A stretch of DNA of 64,000 nt, taken from positions 108,199 through 172,198 of the forward strand of contig JAUCBJ010000150.1 in the NCBI GenBank assembly GCA_032718475.1, given 5' to 3'. Origin of the DNA: Nemertoderma westbladi (lineage: Eukaryota > Xenacoelomorpha > Nemertodermatida > Nemertodermatidae). The position numbers and the translations under genes were made by a program. Positions within the stretch are counted from its first letter, which is position 1. Each line of letters opens with the position of its first letter. This document shows, piece by piece, positions 19,893 to 30,061 of this stretch. The notes beneath the pieces were generated by a model. It was not told the DNA's origin and searched no databases. It worked only from the letters and a program-made list of their open reading frames with translations.

Positions 19893-21356
19893 TAAGGTCC
19901 TTAAAATACCTTAGTGTTTGAAGCTCATTTATCCCATCATAGTAGACATGTACGAACGACAAGAGTCCCACAAGAAATGAAAACAAATTAGTTGGTGCCA
20001 GTTCCCAAGAAGGGCAACCTAACACTCTATGGTTATTTTCGGGGAATCTCATTGATCTCGATTGCTGCAAAGCTATACAATAGAATTCTATTAAATCGCA
20101 TCAGGGATCCCATTATTGAGAGACTGCTCCGTGGAAATCAGAATGGGTTACGTAAAGGTCGTGGGACCATGAGGCCCATTTTGGCACTTAGAAGGATAAT
20201 TGAAGAGTTATCAAAAAAGAATGTCAGGCATCTGGCTGTTATCTTTGTTGACTTCTCCAAGGCCTTTGATTCAGTCTTTCGCTCACATATGTTCAGCATA
20301 CTTTCACTATATGGGATTCATGATGAAATTATTTCAGTATACGATGGTTCGACGACATTTGTGTCTAATGTTGACGGTGACACGGAGTCCTCCACACACT
20401 TGCATCATTCTTGTCCATAATTGTTGTTGACTATGTTCTACGCATGTCCTTAGATCATCATAATGATGATGTGGTGATGGTAACTCCACCTACTGGCTCC
20501 AGAAGTCGAGGAAATCTTGCCAAGTACCTAAGTGATCTAGACTTTACTGATGACTTAGGAGTACTCTCAGAATCACTAGAGGGAGCCCAACGGCTCCTCA
20601 GCTCGCATTAGAACTGGCTGCTTCTAGTGTTGGTCTCTTTATTAACTCCAAAAAGACCAAAATCTTGACAGTTAAATTTGAAAGTCCCCAGCAAGTCTGA
20701 CCGGATGAGTATAAGCTCGAAGGATGGTATGCTTGAGCATGTGGACGACTTCTGTTACCTGGGATCATGAATCCGGAAGTCATGTATGAATGGGCTTTCC
20801 AGGATTTGGAAGTCACATAGAATTCATCGGAAACATAAGGTTCGATTCTTTAGAGCAGCATTAGTTCCAGTACTCCTCTATGGGAGTCCATGCTGGCCTC
20901 TAACTGCTAAGGACACCAAATCTCTGGATGGCACATCTACAAGAATGCTACGCCGGGTTCACTGCGTCAAATACAATGCACGCATCTCCAACCAGATACT
21001 ATACAACATTGTACGTGTCTCATTGGTCCCTCCAAGCTTGACACTAGAACAAAGCCGCCTCCGCTTTGCAGGACATTGCTTTCGCCGTGAGGACCAGCCA
21101 GTGCATAATCTTGTACTTTGGCAGCCTCATGGAGTGTATAAGCATGGTGGACAGCCCATCAGTTTCTTGAGACGCATCTTGAAGGACACTGGCCTTGAAG
21201 ATGCGGATGATCTAGCGAATGTCAGGATGGTGTGATGGGGTGATAGGATGGTGTGGCGACGCAATTTTGTCGACAATCCGGCACAGCATTCTCAATATAT
21301 ATATGTAATATATATACATATATAATGCAGCTGCAATGCAGCATGCCGATCGTAGT
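19893..21356 (+). mobile_element. LINE-A copy, 5'-truncated and decayed (RT only)
   Basis: The copy begins within the RT (matching about 17106 of the reference) and ends at its hairpin at about 21332-21345. It keeps the 20 bp missing from the reference copy. It has many small indels and substitutions: DLDFTDDLGVL replaces FADD, and a deletion around 20388 removes the GVLQGD box. Remaining frames are 19992-20420, 20411-20611 and 20786-21235. An AT-rich (TATATA) insert precedes the 3' hairpin. Confidence 0.9.
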
Positions 21357-21389
21357 ATTATTACTAAGTGTGGAATAGTTGTAGTTGTT

Positions 21390-21475
21390 GGGAGGGCATC
21401 ATTCTTGTCCAAAATTGTTGTTGACTATGTTCTACGCCTGTCGTCCTTAGATCATCATAATGATGATGGGAGGGC
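21390..21475 (+). mobile_element. LINE-A RT scrap
   Basis: About 85 bp match the segment coding for FLFIIVVDYVLRMSLDHHNDDG (compare 17630-17695), directly after the preceding copy's tail. It ends abruptly in unrelated DNA. Confidence 0.8.
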
Positions 21476-22507
21476 TACCTCGTGCCATCCATTTCTGATT
21501 AGTAATCTGCAGATGAAGGCGGTTCTATTGATATCCAGAATACATTCCAAAGACGAAAAATAAAGCCGATGTAGGTGGTTAAATAATGCGAAATAGACGA
21601 TTTTTTGCGGCTTGTTGTATCGAAATAGCTCAGAATTTTCACGGCTGCACTTTCCTTGTGTTGGTCACCACGACTTTGATTGAAATTAGATCTGGTTTTG
21701 TTGCATATGATTGAAATTTTAAAAAATTAGGGGGGGGGGGGGGTGACTTCGACTTGCTAATATTCGACTTGCTATATTTAGTTGAGGCTGCTAATTTGGA
21801 ATAATGTGTATTTGGCTTAAAAAAGGTTTGCCCACACACATAGAAATTTTTTGCTCCTTCTTGACCCCCAACCCCCCCCCCCCCCCCCCTGTTTTAAATT
21901 CCTGGAGCCGCCACTGTTCTTTTTGGAATTCACTCTTACCGATTGCTTGCAATTGTCTAGGTAATTGTTGCTTTGTGGCACATAAATAAATTGTGGTACA
22001 TACTTTTTGTACTTACATACCTGCAGTAACGTTTTTTTTTTAATGTAACACATTGGATTGCATTGATTTTACTTTTTTTCATTGCAAAAAAGTAAAATAA
22101 AACATTTTTAGTGGAATTTGTAAAATTTTATTACATTTGTTGAAATAGTGAGTAAGTAAGTAATATAAGTAGCGAGTAAATAGGGAGTAATTGGATAGGG
22201 GGAGGGGATGGTGAGTTGTTTTAAATACTTAATTGTTAAATTTTAATTGTGTATACCTATCTATACTTGTATTATTTATTATATTATATAATTATATTGT
22301 ATGGTGAAGAAATGTATTGAGTTTGAAACAAAAAAAGAAGTAATATAGTAAAATAATACTAATTTAAATTGTATTCTCTCCACCATTTATTAACCTCGTT
22401 AAAAAAAATGCCTCGAGAAAAGTGAACAAAAGTTCTACTTTTTTCCCATCTAATAAATAATTATTGATTCATTGACTCATAACAATTTATTATACAATGT
22501 CGTGGAC
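21476..22507. other. AT-rich DNA with poly-G and poly-C tracts
   Basis: No gene was recognised. A run of 14 G lies at about 21730 and about 20 C at 21871-21889, the latter next to CCTGGAGCCGCCACTG, which reads CAGTGGCGGCTCCAGG on the minus strand, like the terminal sequence of some invertebrate DNA transposons. The opposed G and C runs could pair, but no clear terminal repeats were found. Confidence 0.45.
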
Positions 22508-22512
22508 TATAG

Positions 22513-22649
22513 TGTGTTGATACAATGGCTCGAACCATATCGGAGGCTCGGCCATAATCAAGTAGGCTTAGTTAGGGAAGACATTGATTGCCAAACTCAG
22601 ATACTTGATACTCAGAAGACATTGCTAATTGCCAGAATCAGATACTCAG
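22513..22649 (+). repeat. Left LTR of the Gypsy element, 5' part
   Basis: It matches the first about 90 bp of the right LTR at 27110 (GATACAATGGCTCG, GGCCATAATCA, GTAGGCTTAGTTAGGGAAGACATT), with a local duplication of GACATTG...CAGATACT. It ends in ATACTCAG at the insertion point. Confidence 0.85.
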
Positions 22650-22651
22650 TA

Positions 22652-24260
22652 GGGTGGTGCGTTTATTACTTTTTTTAGATTTCATTTTCAACCGGTGCAC
22701 AAAAGTTGCCAAATGGTAAAAAAAATAAGGCAAAAAAAATTTCTTTAAAGTTTTTTCTTCTAAAAAATTTCGTCTATATCTTCACGGATCCCAAGAAGGT
22801 TGAAATGTTGTGCCATCGCGATGCACCATAATGAAATTTATAACAATATAACACATTGATGAAAGATCAATGACTCAAAAAAGAACTTCCTGCATGCATC
22901 AAATGTCATCAAATGGGTCCAAACTTAGTTAGATACCAAAATTTTAATTTTTGGATCAAGGGAACTAGTGCCAAAGGCACGTGGCCAGAACCTACCATTT
23001 GGCCCAAGTGATGATTATTCTTAATTTTCGCGATGGCCAACTTTGAGTTCTCCTACTGCATTCATATTATGCTCATTAGAACCGCAATGGCCGATTTAGT
23101 GGGGGTAGACACCTTCAAAACAAACGTAGAGCGAATAGTTCTTGAGATATCGCAGAAAATGTGAAGTCCAGCACAAGTCTACATTACCGCCTTGATGTGA
23201 TATGGACAAATACACTAAAAATGATATTTTGAACTATCTCAAGAAATCACGAATAGACACATCACAGAAATGATCGATATAGTGGGTGAAGACACCTTCA
23301 GAGTCATTAGTTCTTGAGTTATTTTACAAAATGTCAAGACTATGTCCACCAATTAATACTTGATATTGAGTTGACCCATTCCACACATTTTGTACAAAAA
23401 CTATAGTGAATTAATCACTACTCTTTAATTTTGAAGTTGTCTGTATACACTAAATCAATTTGTTGCAGTGATGTGTATATTTTTGATGCCTTAAGATAAT
23501 TAGAAGTAACATTTTTGTGTATTTGTCTATAAATCATCAACACGGTAATGTTGACTTGTGCCGTAATTAACATTTGCTGTAATATCTCAAGAACTATTCG
23601 TCTATGCTTATTTTGATGGTCTCTACCCCCACTAAATTCGGTCATTGCGGTTCTAAAGAGTATAATAATAATGCCGTAGGAGAACTAAAAGTTGTCCATC
23701 ACCAAAATTGAGAATAATCATCACTTGCGCCAAAGAGTAAGTTCTGGTCATGTGCCTGTGGCACTACTTCCTTAATACAAAAATTAAAATTTTGGTATCT
23801 AACTAAGTTTGGACCCATTTGATGACATTTGATGCATGCAGGAAGTTCTTTTTTTGAGTCATTGATCTTTCATCAATGTGTTATATTGTTATAAATTTCA
23901 TTATGGTGCATCGCGATGGCACAAAATTTCAACCCTCTTGGGATCGGGCGGTGCGTTTTTTACTTTTTTTCGATTTCATTGTTCTACCGGTGCACAAAAG
24001 TTGCCAAATGGTAAAAAAATAAGGCAAAAAAAATTTCTTTAAATTTTGTCTATGTCTTCACGGATCCCAAGAGGGTTGAAATTTTGTGCCATCGCGATGC
24101 ACCAAATGAAATTTATAACAATATAACACATTGATGAAAGATCAATGACTCAAAAAAGAACTTCCTGCATGCATCAAATGTCATCAAATGGGTCCAAACT
24201 TAGTTAGATACCAAAATTTTAATTTTTGGATCAAGGGAAGTAGTGCCACAGGCAAATGAC
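22652..24260. repeat. Fold-back element: 1.16-kb palindrome plus a third repeat copy
   Basis: 22787-23945 is a long inverted repeat centred near 23366. The outer 190 bp of the arms are almost identical and the inner parts more diverged. A leader of about 130 bp (GGTGGTGCGTTT, ACCGGTGCACAAAAGTTGCC) before the left arm recurs directly after the right arm at 23948, followed by another direct copy of the outer arm up to about 24260. The order is leader-arm-arm(inverted)-leader-outer arm. No transposase is recognisable. Confidence 0.9.
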
Positions 24261-25114
24261 CAAAAATCTTGCCCCTGAATATATGTCCCAGAGGTAAATC
24301 CTTACTCCACAGGCTGTTACCTCTCTGACTGACAGTGCAACAGCCCCCTCTCAATTATGTGGCTGAGTTGTACAGCACACACAGTTTCTTATGAATAAAT
24401 TGCTCATACTAACTAGTAACTACTGACTACAGTACTGTAAGTCATGCGATTTCGGACATGATAATTGTAATAATATTGTTAATAATATGACTTCCTTATT
24501 ACAGTAAAGGCCTACCTTTGTGCTTCGTGTTTATACTGTTATATAACAATTTTAATTATTTAGGTTAATAACTTCCCATATTTTAATCACTTCAATTCGC
24601 CCATGTGAAGAATAATTGTTATAGGCCCATAGGCCTATTGTCAGATTGTGATTGTTATATCAACAATTTTAGTTATATCAGCAAGAATAATAATAGATAA
24701 TTTATCCTTATTAAATAAATGTTTTATAGCGCTTACACATTTCGTTATTAGACTGTATTAATAATAATAATAATAATAATGATGCATTTGTATAGCGCCG
24801 AATTTACAACAATAGAAGTATGCTAAGGCGCTTACGTCACTATTAAATGTATTATAGATACTAATTAGTTTGTTTTGGTTAGTTCCAGGTTCAGGCCTTC
24901 TGTCTGCCTGTCTCAGGTCTCACCGAGCAAGAACATAAAAGGCTCTTTCCCAACATATTATATTTAATATCTTGTGATGGAAAATATTGGTGCAGTGCTG
25001 TGCGTTACTGATTTCTTGGCATACTGGATATATTTCAAATTAAAATGCATGTTAGGTAGAGCAGTAGAGTGTAGTACTGTACAGCTGTAGTATGAGATAA
25101 ATGTGATATGCAGA
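24261..25114. other. AT-rich non-coding DNA with (AAT)n microsatellite
   Basis: Right part of the insertion in the Gypsy LTR. An (ATA)n run lies at about 24759-24780. No gene was recognised. Confidence 0.5.
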
Positions 25115-25277
25115 ATACTCAGCTGTGTACTTTCAGCTGTACAGATAGCTGGATAGTGTACCATGTGCGACTTAGGATGCTCGGGTAACACTGTAATATA
25201 TACAGCAATATATATGTGTCTGCTCTAATTCAGTTTGTTCATAGCTGCCGTTGCGCAGCATAGCAGATACCCCCACA
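25115..25277 (+). repeat. Left LTR of the Gypsy element, 3' part
   Basis: It matches 27199-27361 of the right LTR (GTGTACTTTCAGCTGTACAG, GGATGCTCGGGTAACACT) and ends in CCCCCACA. TGGCGCAGTACG follows at 25278, where a tRNA primer-binding site is expected. Confidence 0.88.
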
Positions 25278-27109
25278 TGGCGCAGTACGTTTCAGAACCC
25301 GAACCCTGAAGGGATTCAAAACTCCTACCGGTACAATATGTCTGACTCTGACACCGATAAACTTTTGGAGAACGACACCCGGTCCCAAACAATCAGCAGC
25401 GACGAAACTATTGAGGCCTGAGCAGGAGGCAGCCCCACGCCCTCCTCCTTCATACGGATGAAGGACCTCGCCCCGATTCTCGCCCAACAGCAAGCTGCAG
25501 CCCCCAGCTGCAATGACTCATATGTTGTTACAGCAACAGGCAGCTGCAGACGACCACCTAGCACACCTCATAGCAGCTTTGCAACCTGGTACGGTGGCAG
25601 GGACCACACAGTCCCGGTACCAGGACCTCCCATGGCCCAACCAACATATGCGAATGTCGCCTCTAACCCAGCCCCCCGACACCGGGTTATTGACATATCC
25701 ACGATGGTAACCGACACTTCCCAACTGAAAGGACTCAGCTACACCCTCCTCCAGTGACACGGCGAGGACTGCCCAACTCTGCCCAACTCGCGGATCCCAT
25801 TCTCAACGAACTAGAACTAGCCCAAGTGGCTTGGGATGACCCAGACTATAATGCTCTAGTCACAGCTATCGAGTCTGGTTTTCCAGAATCTACCTGGACA
25901 AACCCATCGGTAAACATATAGTGGTCTGTCCGTGACCAATTAACCACGGATGGGGACCTGGCCCTGCTTGGCCACCACATCATTGTCCCCAGAGCATAGC
26001 TGAAACTAACCCTCACGCATCTCCATGCGCCACACTAGGGTGTAGAAAAGTCTCTGAAGCATGCCTGGGAGTGCATATACTGGCTTGACATTACCAATGA
26101 CGTCCAGACGTCCGTGGGTGCTTGCAGCGCATGTCTGGATGGCTGATCGAGCCAGACAAAGGAATCATTCCAGTATATCCAGATATATCTGGGGACTTAC
26201 TCTGGGTGGCTGGAAGTATACTCGTTTTCTGCCCCACCCACCTCCTACCAGACAGTCACAGCTCTACGGGATTAGTTTGTCTGGTTCGGAGTTCCGACCC
26301 GCTTTCGCTTGGATGGGGGAACTCCTTTCACATTGGCAGAAACAAAGAGATTATTTACAGACTGGGGGGTCACACCAGTCGTGTCGTCACCGGAGTACCC
26401 CCAAAGCAATGGGCATGCCAAATTGGCAGTAAAGGCCCTAAAGCGCCTTGTAATAAAAACTGGAGGCAATATCATATCCGAAGCGTTTCTGGAGGGGCTC
26501 CTGGAATTATGCAACAGCCCCAGGGAGAGTGGCTCCTCCCCTGCGGACATCGTATTCGGACGCGTGTCGTATTCGTATATGCGGACACACATCCCAGCCC
26601 ATCACACTGCCTTCGCCCGGACAGTACAAGAAACCCGGATGGAGCTAGACCAGGTGGCGCCAGCCCTCAAATCAGCCTGGACCACCCAGAACAATCGCAG
26701 CGCTAAAAACCTGGAATCCATCACAGCACGTGCCAGGGTAAGGGTTAAGCACCCAACCACCAAAAGGGGGACCACGCCAGAACTGTCGTAGAGACTGGTT
26801 CCCACAGGAAGTATACTGTCCAGATGCCGCCTGGGTGCACCCTTGTCCGGAATCGATGTTTCCTCATCCTGGACACTGCCTACCATGTGACACCTACGGG
26901 TCCACGACCACCTGACGCGGCCCCTAAGGTGACTACACCCGCCAAAAACTGCGCTGGCAGGAACCCCTTGTAGAAACTACAAACTTTGATGAAAAACGTT
27001 CAGTTTCAAAGTATCCGAGGCGAAAGCGTCAGCCACTGGAAAGACTATAGGATATAACTGGTGAAAGCTCGACACCGCCTTCAAAGGCTAATCCGAGCTC
27101 GAAAGGGAG
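25278..27109 (+). pseudogene. Gypsy internal region: integrase remnant
   Basis: The 5' part (about 25300-25760) has short frames rich in Gln, Ala and Pro, perhaps a gag remnant. From about 25990 the integrase is legible: a His-His-Cys-Cys-like region ending VGACSACL, then FRLDGGTPFT (Asp of the catalytic triad, frame 26309-26791), SSPEYPQSNGHAKLAVKALK (Lys where the triad Glu should be) and SPADIVFGR. Stops break the upstream part. RT and RNase H are missing. A purine-rich CGAAAGGGAG precedes the right LTR as polypurine tract. Confidence 0.8.
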
Positions 27110-27361
27110 TGTGGTGATACAATGGCTCGCACCATATTGGAGGTTCGGCCATAATCAGTAGGCTTAGTTAGGGAAGACATTGCCAGACTCAGATACTCAG
27201 CAGTGTACTTTCAGCTGTACAGATAGCTGGATAGTGTACCGTGTCAGACTGACTGATTTAGGATGCTCGGGTAACACTAATATATAAGGCAATATATATG
27301 TGTCTGTTCTAATTCATTTTGTTCATACCTGCTGTTGCGCAGCATAACAGATACACCCACA
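27110..27361 (+). repeat. Right LTR of the Gypsy element
   Basis: 252 bp, beginning TGTGGTGATAC and ending CACCCACA, with TG...CA ends. It is uninterrupted and so serves as the reference for the split left LTR. Confidence 0.88.
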
Positions 27362-27366
27362 TATAG

Positions 27367-29640
27367 TATCTTGACTCAGTGACAGGAACCATACACACCA
27401 ATTTTTCTATATTTCAAGCATAGATAGTTTAGAATTCGGACTTATTAATGGGTGAATCAGTATTTTATTTTTTGCGTTCAATCATAGCTACAAGCCCCGA
27501 CGATATTGCTCCAGTTACACCGCAGTTATTCTACAACCTTAAAATGGTTTGTTTGTACTATTTTAAAATAAATATTTAACCTTACCTAAATATTTACTTA
27601 ATAATGTCGTTATTTTGTACTGTAAGTATTAATATGTTTCTTTCGTTTCAAAATGTGGGTTAAATATTATATTTTTGCAAAATGAAGAAGGGAATTGACA
27701 CATGCGGGATGGAATAATTTGGTAATTTTTTCGGTTTTTCATTCGAGATTTCGACTCCCGGTTTTTTTATTAAACGAATTTCAATCATCCCAGCCTATGA
27801 CTCTAAAATTGACCAAAATATGGGTTAATATTTTTTTGCAAATCACCGTCCATGTTGGGATAGAAAGAAAGTAATTTACAATGCGGATAACTGTTTTAGA
27901 TATAGTTGTTGATTAATTTAACCTAGTTGCTATGCAAATTTGTCCTGTTACTTTACAAAACAGAAAATTAAAATTTCTGCATATTGTTCCTTATAGTCGA
28001 TATAGTCGGTCTAGACATCGTTTGGAAGTTTCTGGAACCAGCGACAGGGCCGTTCCTATGCACTCATTGTAAAAGTCGCTTACTTTGTAGTCATTTTTCA
28101 CCTGTTTGCTTTGGTCGAAATTTTTTCTTTCTCACCAGTATACTAGTTATATCTGATACACCCGATCAGCTATAATTTCTAATTGACAGCTATTACATGA
28201 CAGCCGTAGCTATGCAAGAAGTCTCCGTTGCTGATAAAATTTGCGAGGGAATTTTTCTGAATGACCACTCAACCAACAGAAACAAGTAACCTAATATAGC
28301 ATGTTTCCCATGCGCTGGAGGCCATTTATTATGTTCGTCGGCAATTTACGATAGGCCTATTATGAATTTTTATATTTTTTAAATTGACAAAATTTACGGT
28401 GTTGCATTCTTTATAATATATAATGTAAATAAAAAATAAATAATATATAATGTATTGCAGCTGCAATGCAGCATAGTGATATAATAAATCATGGACTAAC
28501 TTTGACCCGTGAGTTGTGGTCGCTAGAACCATATGCCACGGGTTTCTACACAAACTTTCTACCAACGCTAATCCTTTTCATCCGCTTATACCCAATTATT
28601 GCTACTGGGGCCGCTTTTACCATTCAAATTCTTCCGACCATTACCACTACGTTTTATGATATCATAGTTGAGGTAGTTTTTAGTTATTAAGTTTACTCTT
28701 TATGTTTTCTGTGAATTATTTGTATGTTTTTTTTAGGTATTCATATCATCAGTAATATTTACTGTATCCTACTTAATGTGCTACTTAGTATATTCGAGCA
28801 TGCAAAGCTTATCATTTAATAATAAACTTTCAGTAAATATTTAGGTAATATTTAATATATATATTTAATATTTAAATATATATATATATTTAAATATTTA
28901 GCCCCACTTCTATTTTATACACTTGAGAATTTTGTGAATGTAAACCAGCCTTCAAGATTCTTGTGTTAGGATAAATTTATAAAGAAATATGGATAATTTC
29001 CAAAGACTATGCTTACGGTGGCGATCATTCGCACTAAATTTTTAACTGAAAACCACGTGTGAGTCGTCTATATTGTCCACATTATTTCATTCTGAATTAT
29101 CATACTTTGAATTCCTTTTTTCATTCACTGTTGTCGGTTTTTTTTTCCATAATGCATTGAATAAAAATCAAAATACATTTTGGAAAAGAATGAAAGAAGT
29201 TGTGATTGGAAGGCATTTGGAGGAAGGATTTTGCCATTGGATGGTTTGCAAAGGAATATGCCTAATATATAACATAATATTAGAGGGATTAGAATCATAG
29301 AAAACATTTGTTTTTGCAATTTCATTACCAAATTTTATATGGATTATACTGTTTATAAAGTTATAGAGTCTGTTATATATTCTGCAAGAACTCTGCTTCT
29401 GGTTTCTTATCAGAGAAAGTTATTTTATGTGATACTTTATTTTTTTGCTTTAAAGTAATTGAAATCTGTTGTCATTACTCAGGCAGATTGATATAAGTTA
29501 CATGGATGCTCGAGTTAACAGAGACATGCAATGATGATTCAGCGTTGAATTAAATAAAGACTTACGTTATTTTATATTCGCCCTGTATCAACATAATTGA
29601 TGATCAACTTTTCTATTTCTATGGAATTAATGTGAGATAA
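27367..29640. other. AT-rich intergenic DNA, upstream of the K2P gene
   Basis: No convincing gene was found. TTGCAGCTGCAATGCAGCA at 28454-28472 equals the LINE-A 3' hairpin without its ORF, probably a relic. (ATATTTAA)n occurs at about 28850-28895. The K2P promoter should lie near 29300-29640 but no core motif stands out. Confidence 0.5.
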
Positions 29641-30061
29641 ATGTCTGGGAGTAACGGAGGTACGAACGTTAACCGCGATGTGGCAACGGCTAATGGAGGT
29701 TTACGCAACCGAGCCAACCAACTCCCGAAACCTCTCCGGACTAACTTAGAGATACTCACTGTAGACAATTGTCGTTTTCTTCTTCTCTTTATTGGTTTAG
29801 TATCTTACCTACTCGTTGGGGCGCTTATTTTTGGTGCCTTGGAGCGCGGACATGCCTTGAATGAAATTGAGATTTATAAACTTAACAGAGCCGAATTTAT
29901 AAAACAACATCCGACAATGAATGACTCGCAACTCGATCAATTCTTAAAGATGTTTCAAAGAGCCGAAAGTTTCGGTCTCATTTCACATTTAAGTTCCAAA
30001 CGGGAACTGTGGGATTTCTCTGGATCGTTATACTTTGTATCCACTGTTGTTTCTACAATTG
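29641..30061 (+). CDS. THIK-like two-pore-domain K+ channel, exon 1
   Basis: The ATG follows an in-frame TAA at 29638-29640, so the start is firm. Exon 1 codes for 140 codons plus one base. It has a cytoplasmic N-terminus with NxT/S sites, TM1 (about residues 46-68, FLLLFIGLVSYLLVGALIFGALE), the long extracellular cap, and the first pore helix WDFSGSLYFVSTVVSTI. The codon for Gly141 of the first filter is split by a phase-1 intron with donor G|GTAAG at 30062. K2P channels give background K+ leak in the plasma membrane as dimers. STIGFGM after WDF, and LFFNIFLERA in exon 2, point to the KCNK12/13 (THIK) subgroup. Confidence 0.92.

Larger units (their letters stand above)
22650..25114. mobile_element. 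2.46-kb insertion inside the left LTR
   Basis: ATACTCAG precedes it (22642-22649) and follows it (25115-25122), while the uninterrupted right LTR has ATACTCAG only once at that place. This points to an 8-bp target-site duplication. The left end is TAGGGTGGTGCG; the right end does not show the inverse of this, so the family is unassigned. The left 1.6 kb is the fold-back structure described separately. The rest has no coding features. Confidence 0.65.
22513..27361 (+). mobile_element. Ty3/Gypsy LTR element, internally deleted and interrupted
   Basis: The left LTR starts at 22513 with TGTGTTGATACAATGG and the right LTR ends at 27361. TATAG flanks both ends (22508-22512 and 27362-27366), a 5-bp target-site duplication as expected for Gypsy integrases. 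The left LTR is split by an insertion at 22650-25114. The internal part is only 1.83 kb and keeps an integrase remnant but no recognisable reverse transcriptase, so it is a deletion derivative. Confidence 0.88.

Noticed and set aside
28466-28690. 74-residue hydrophobic ORF
   Set aside because: AT-rich spacer ORF beside a LINE hairpin relic, with no homology recognised. It is too short to support.
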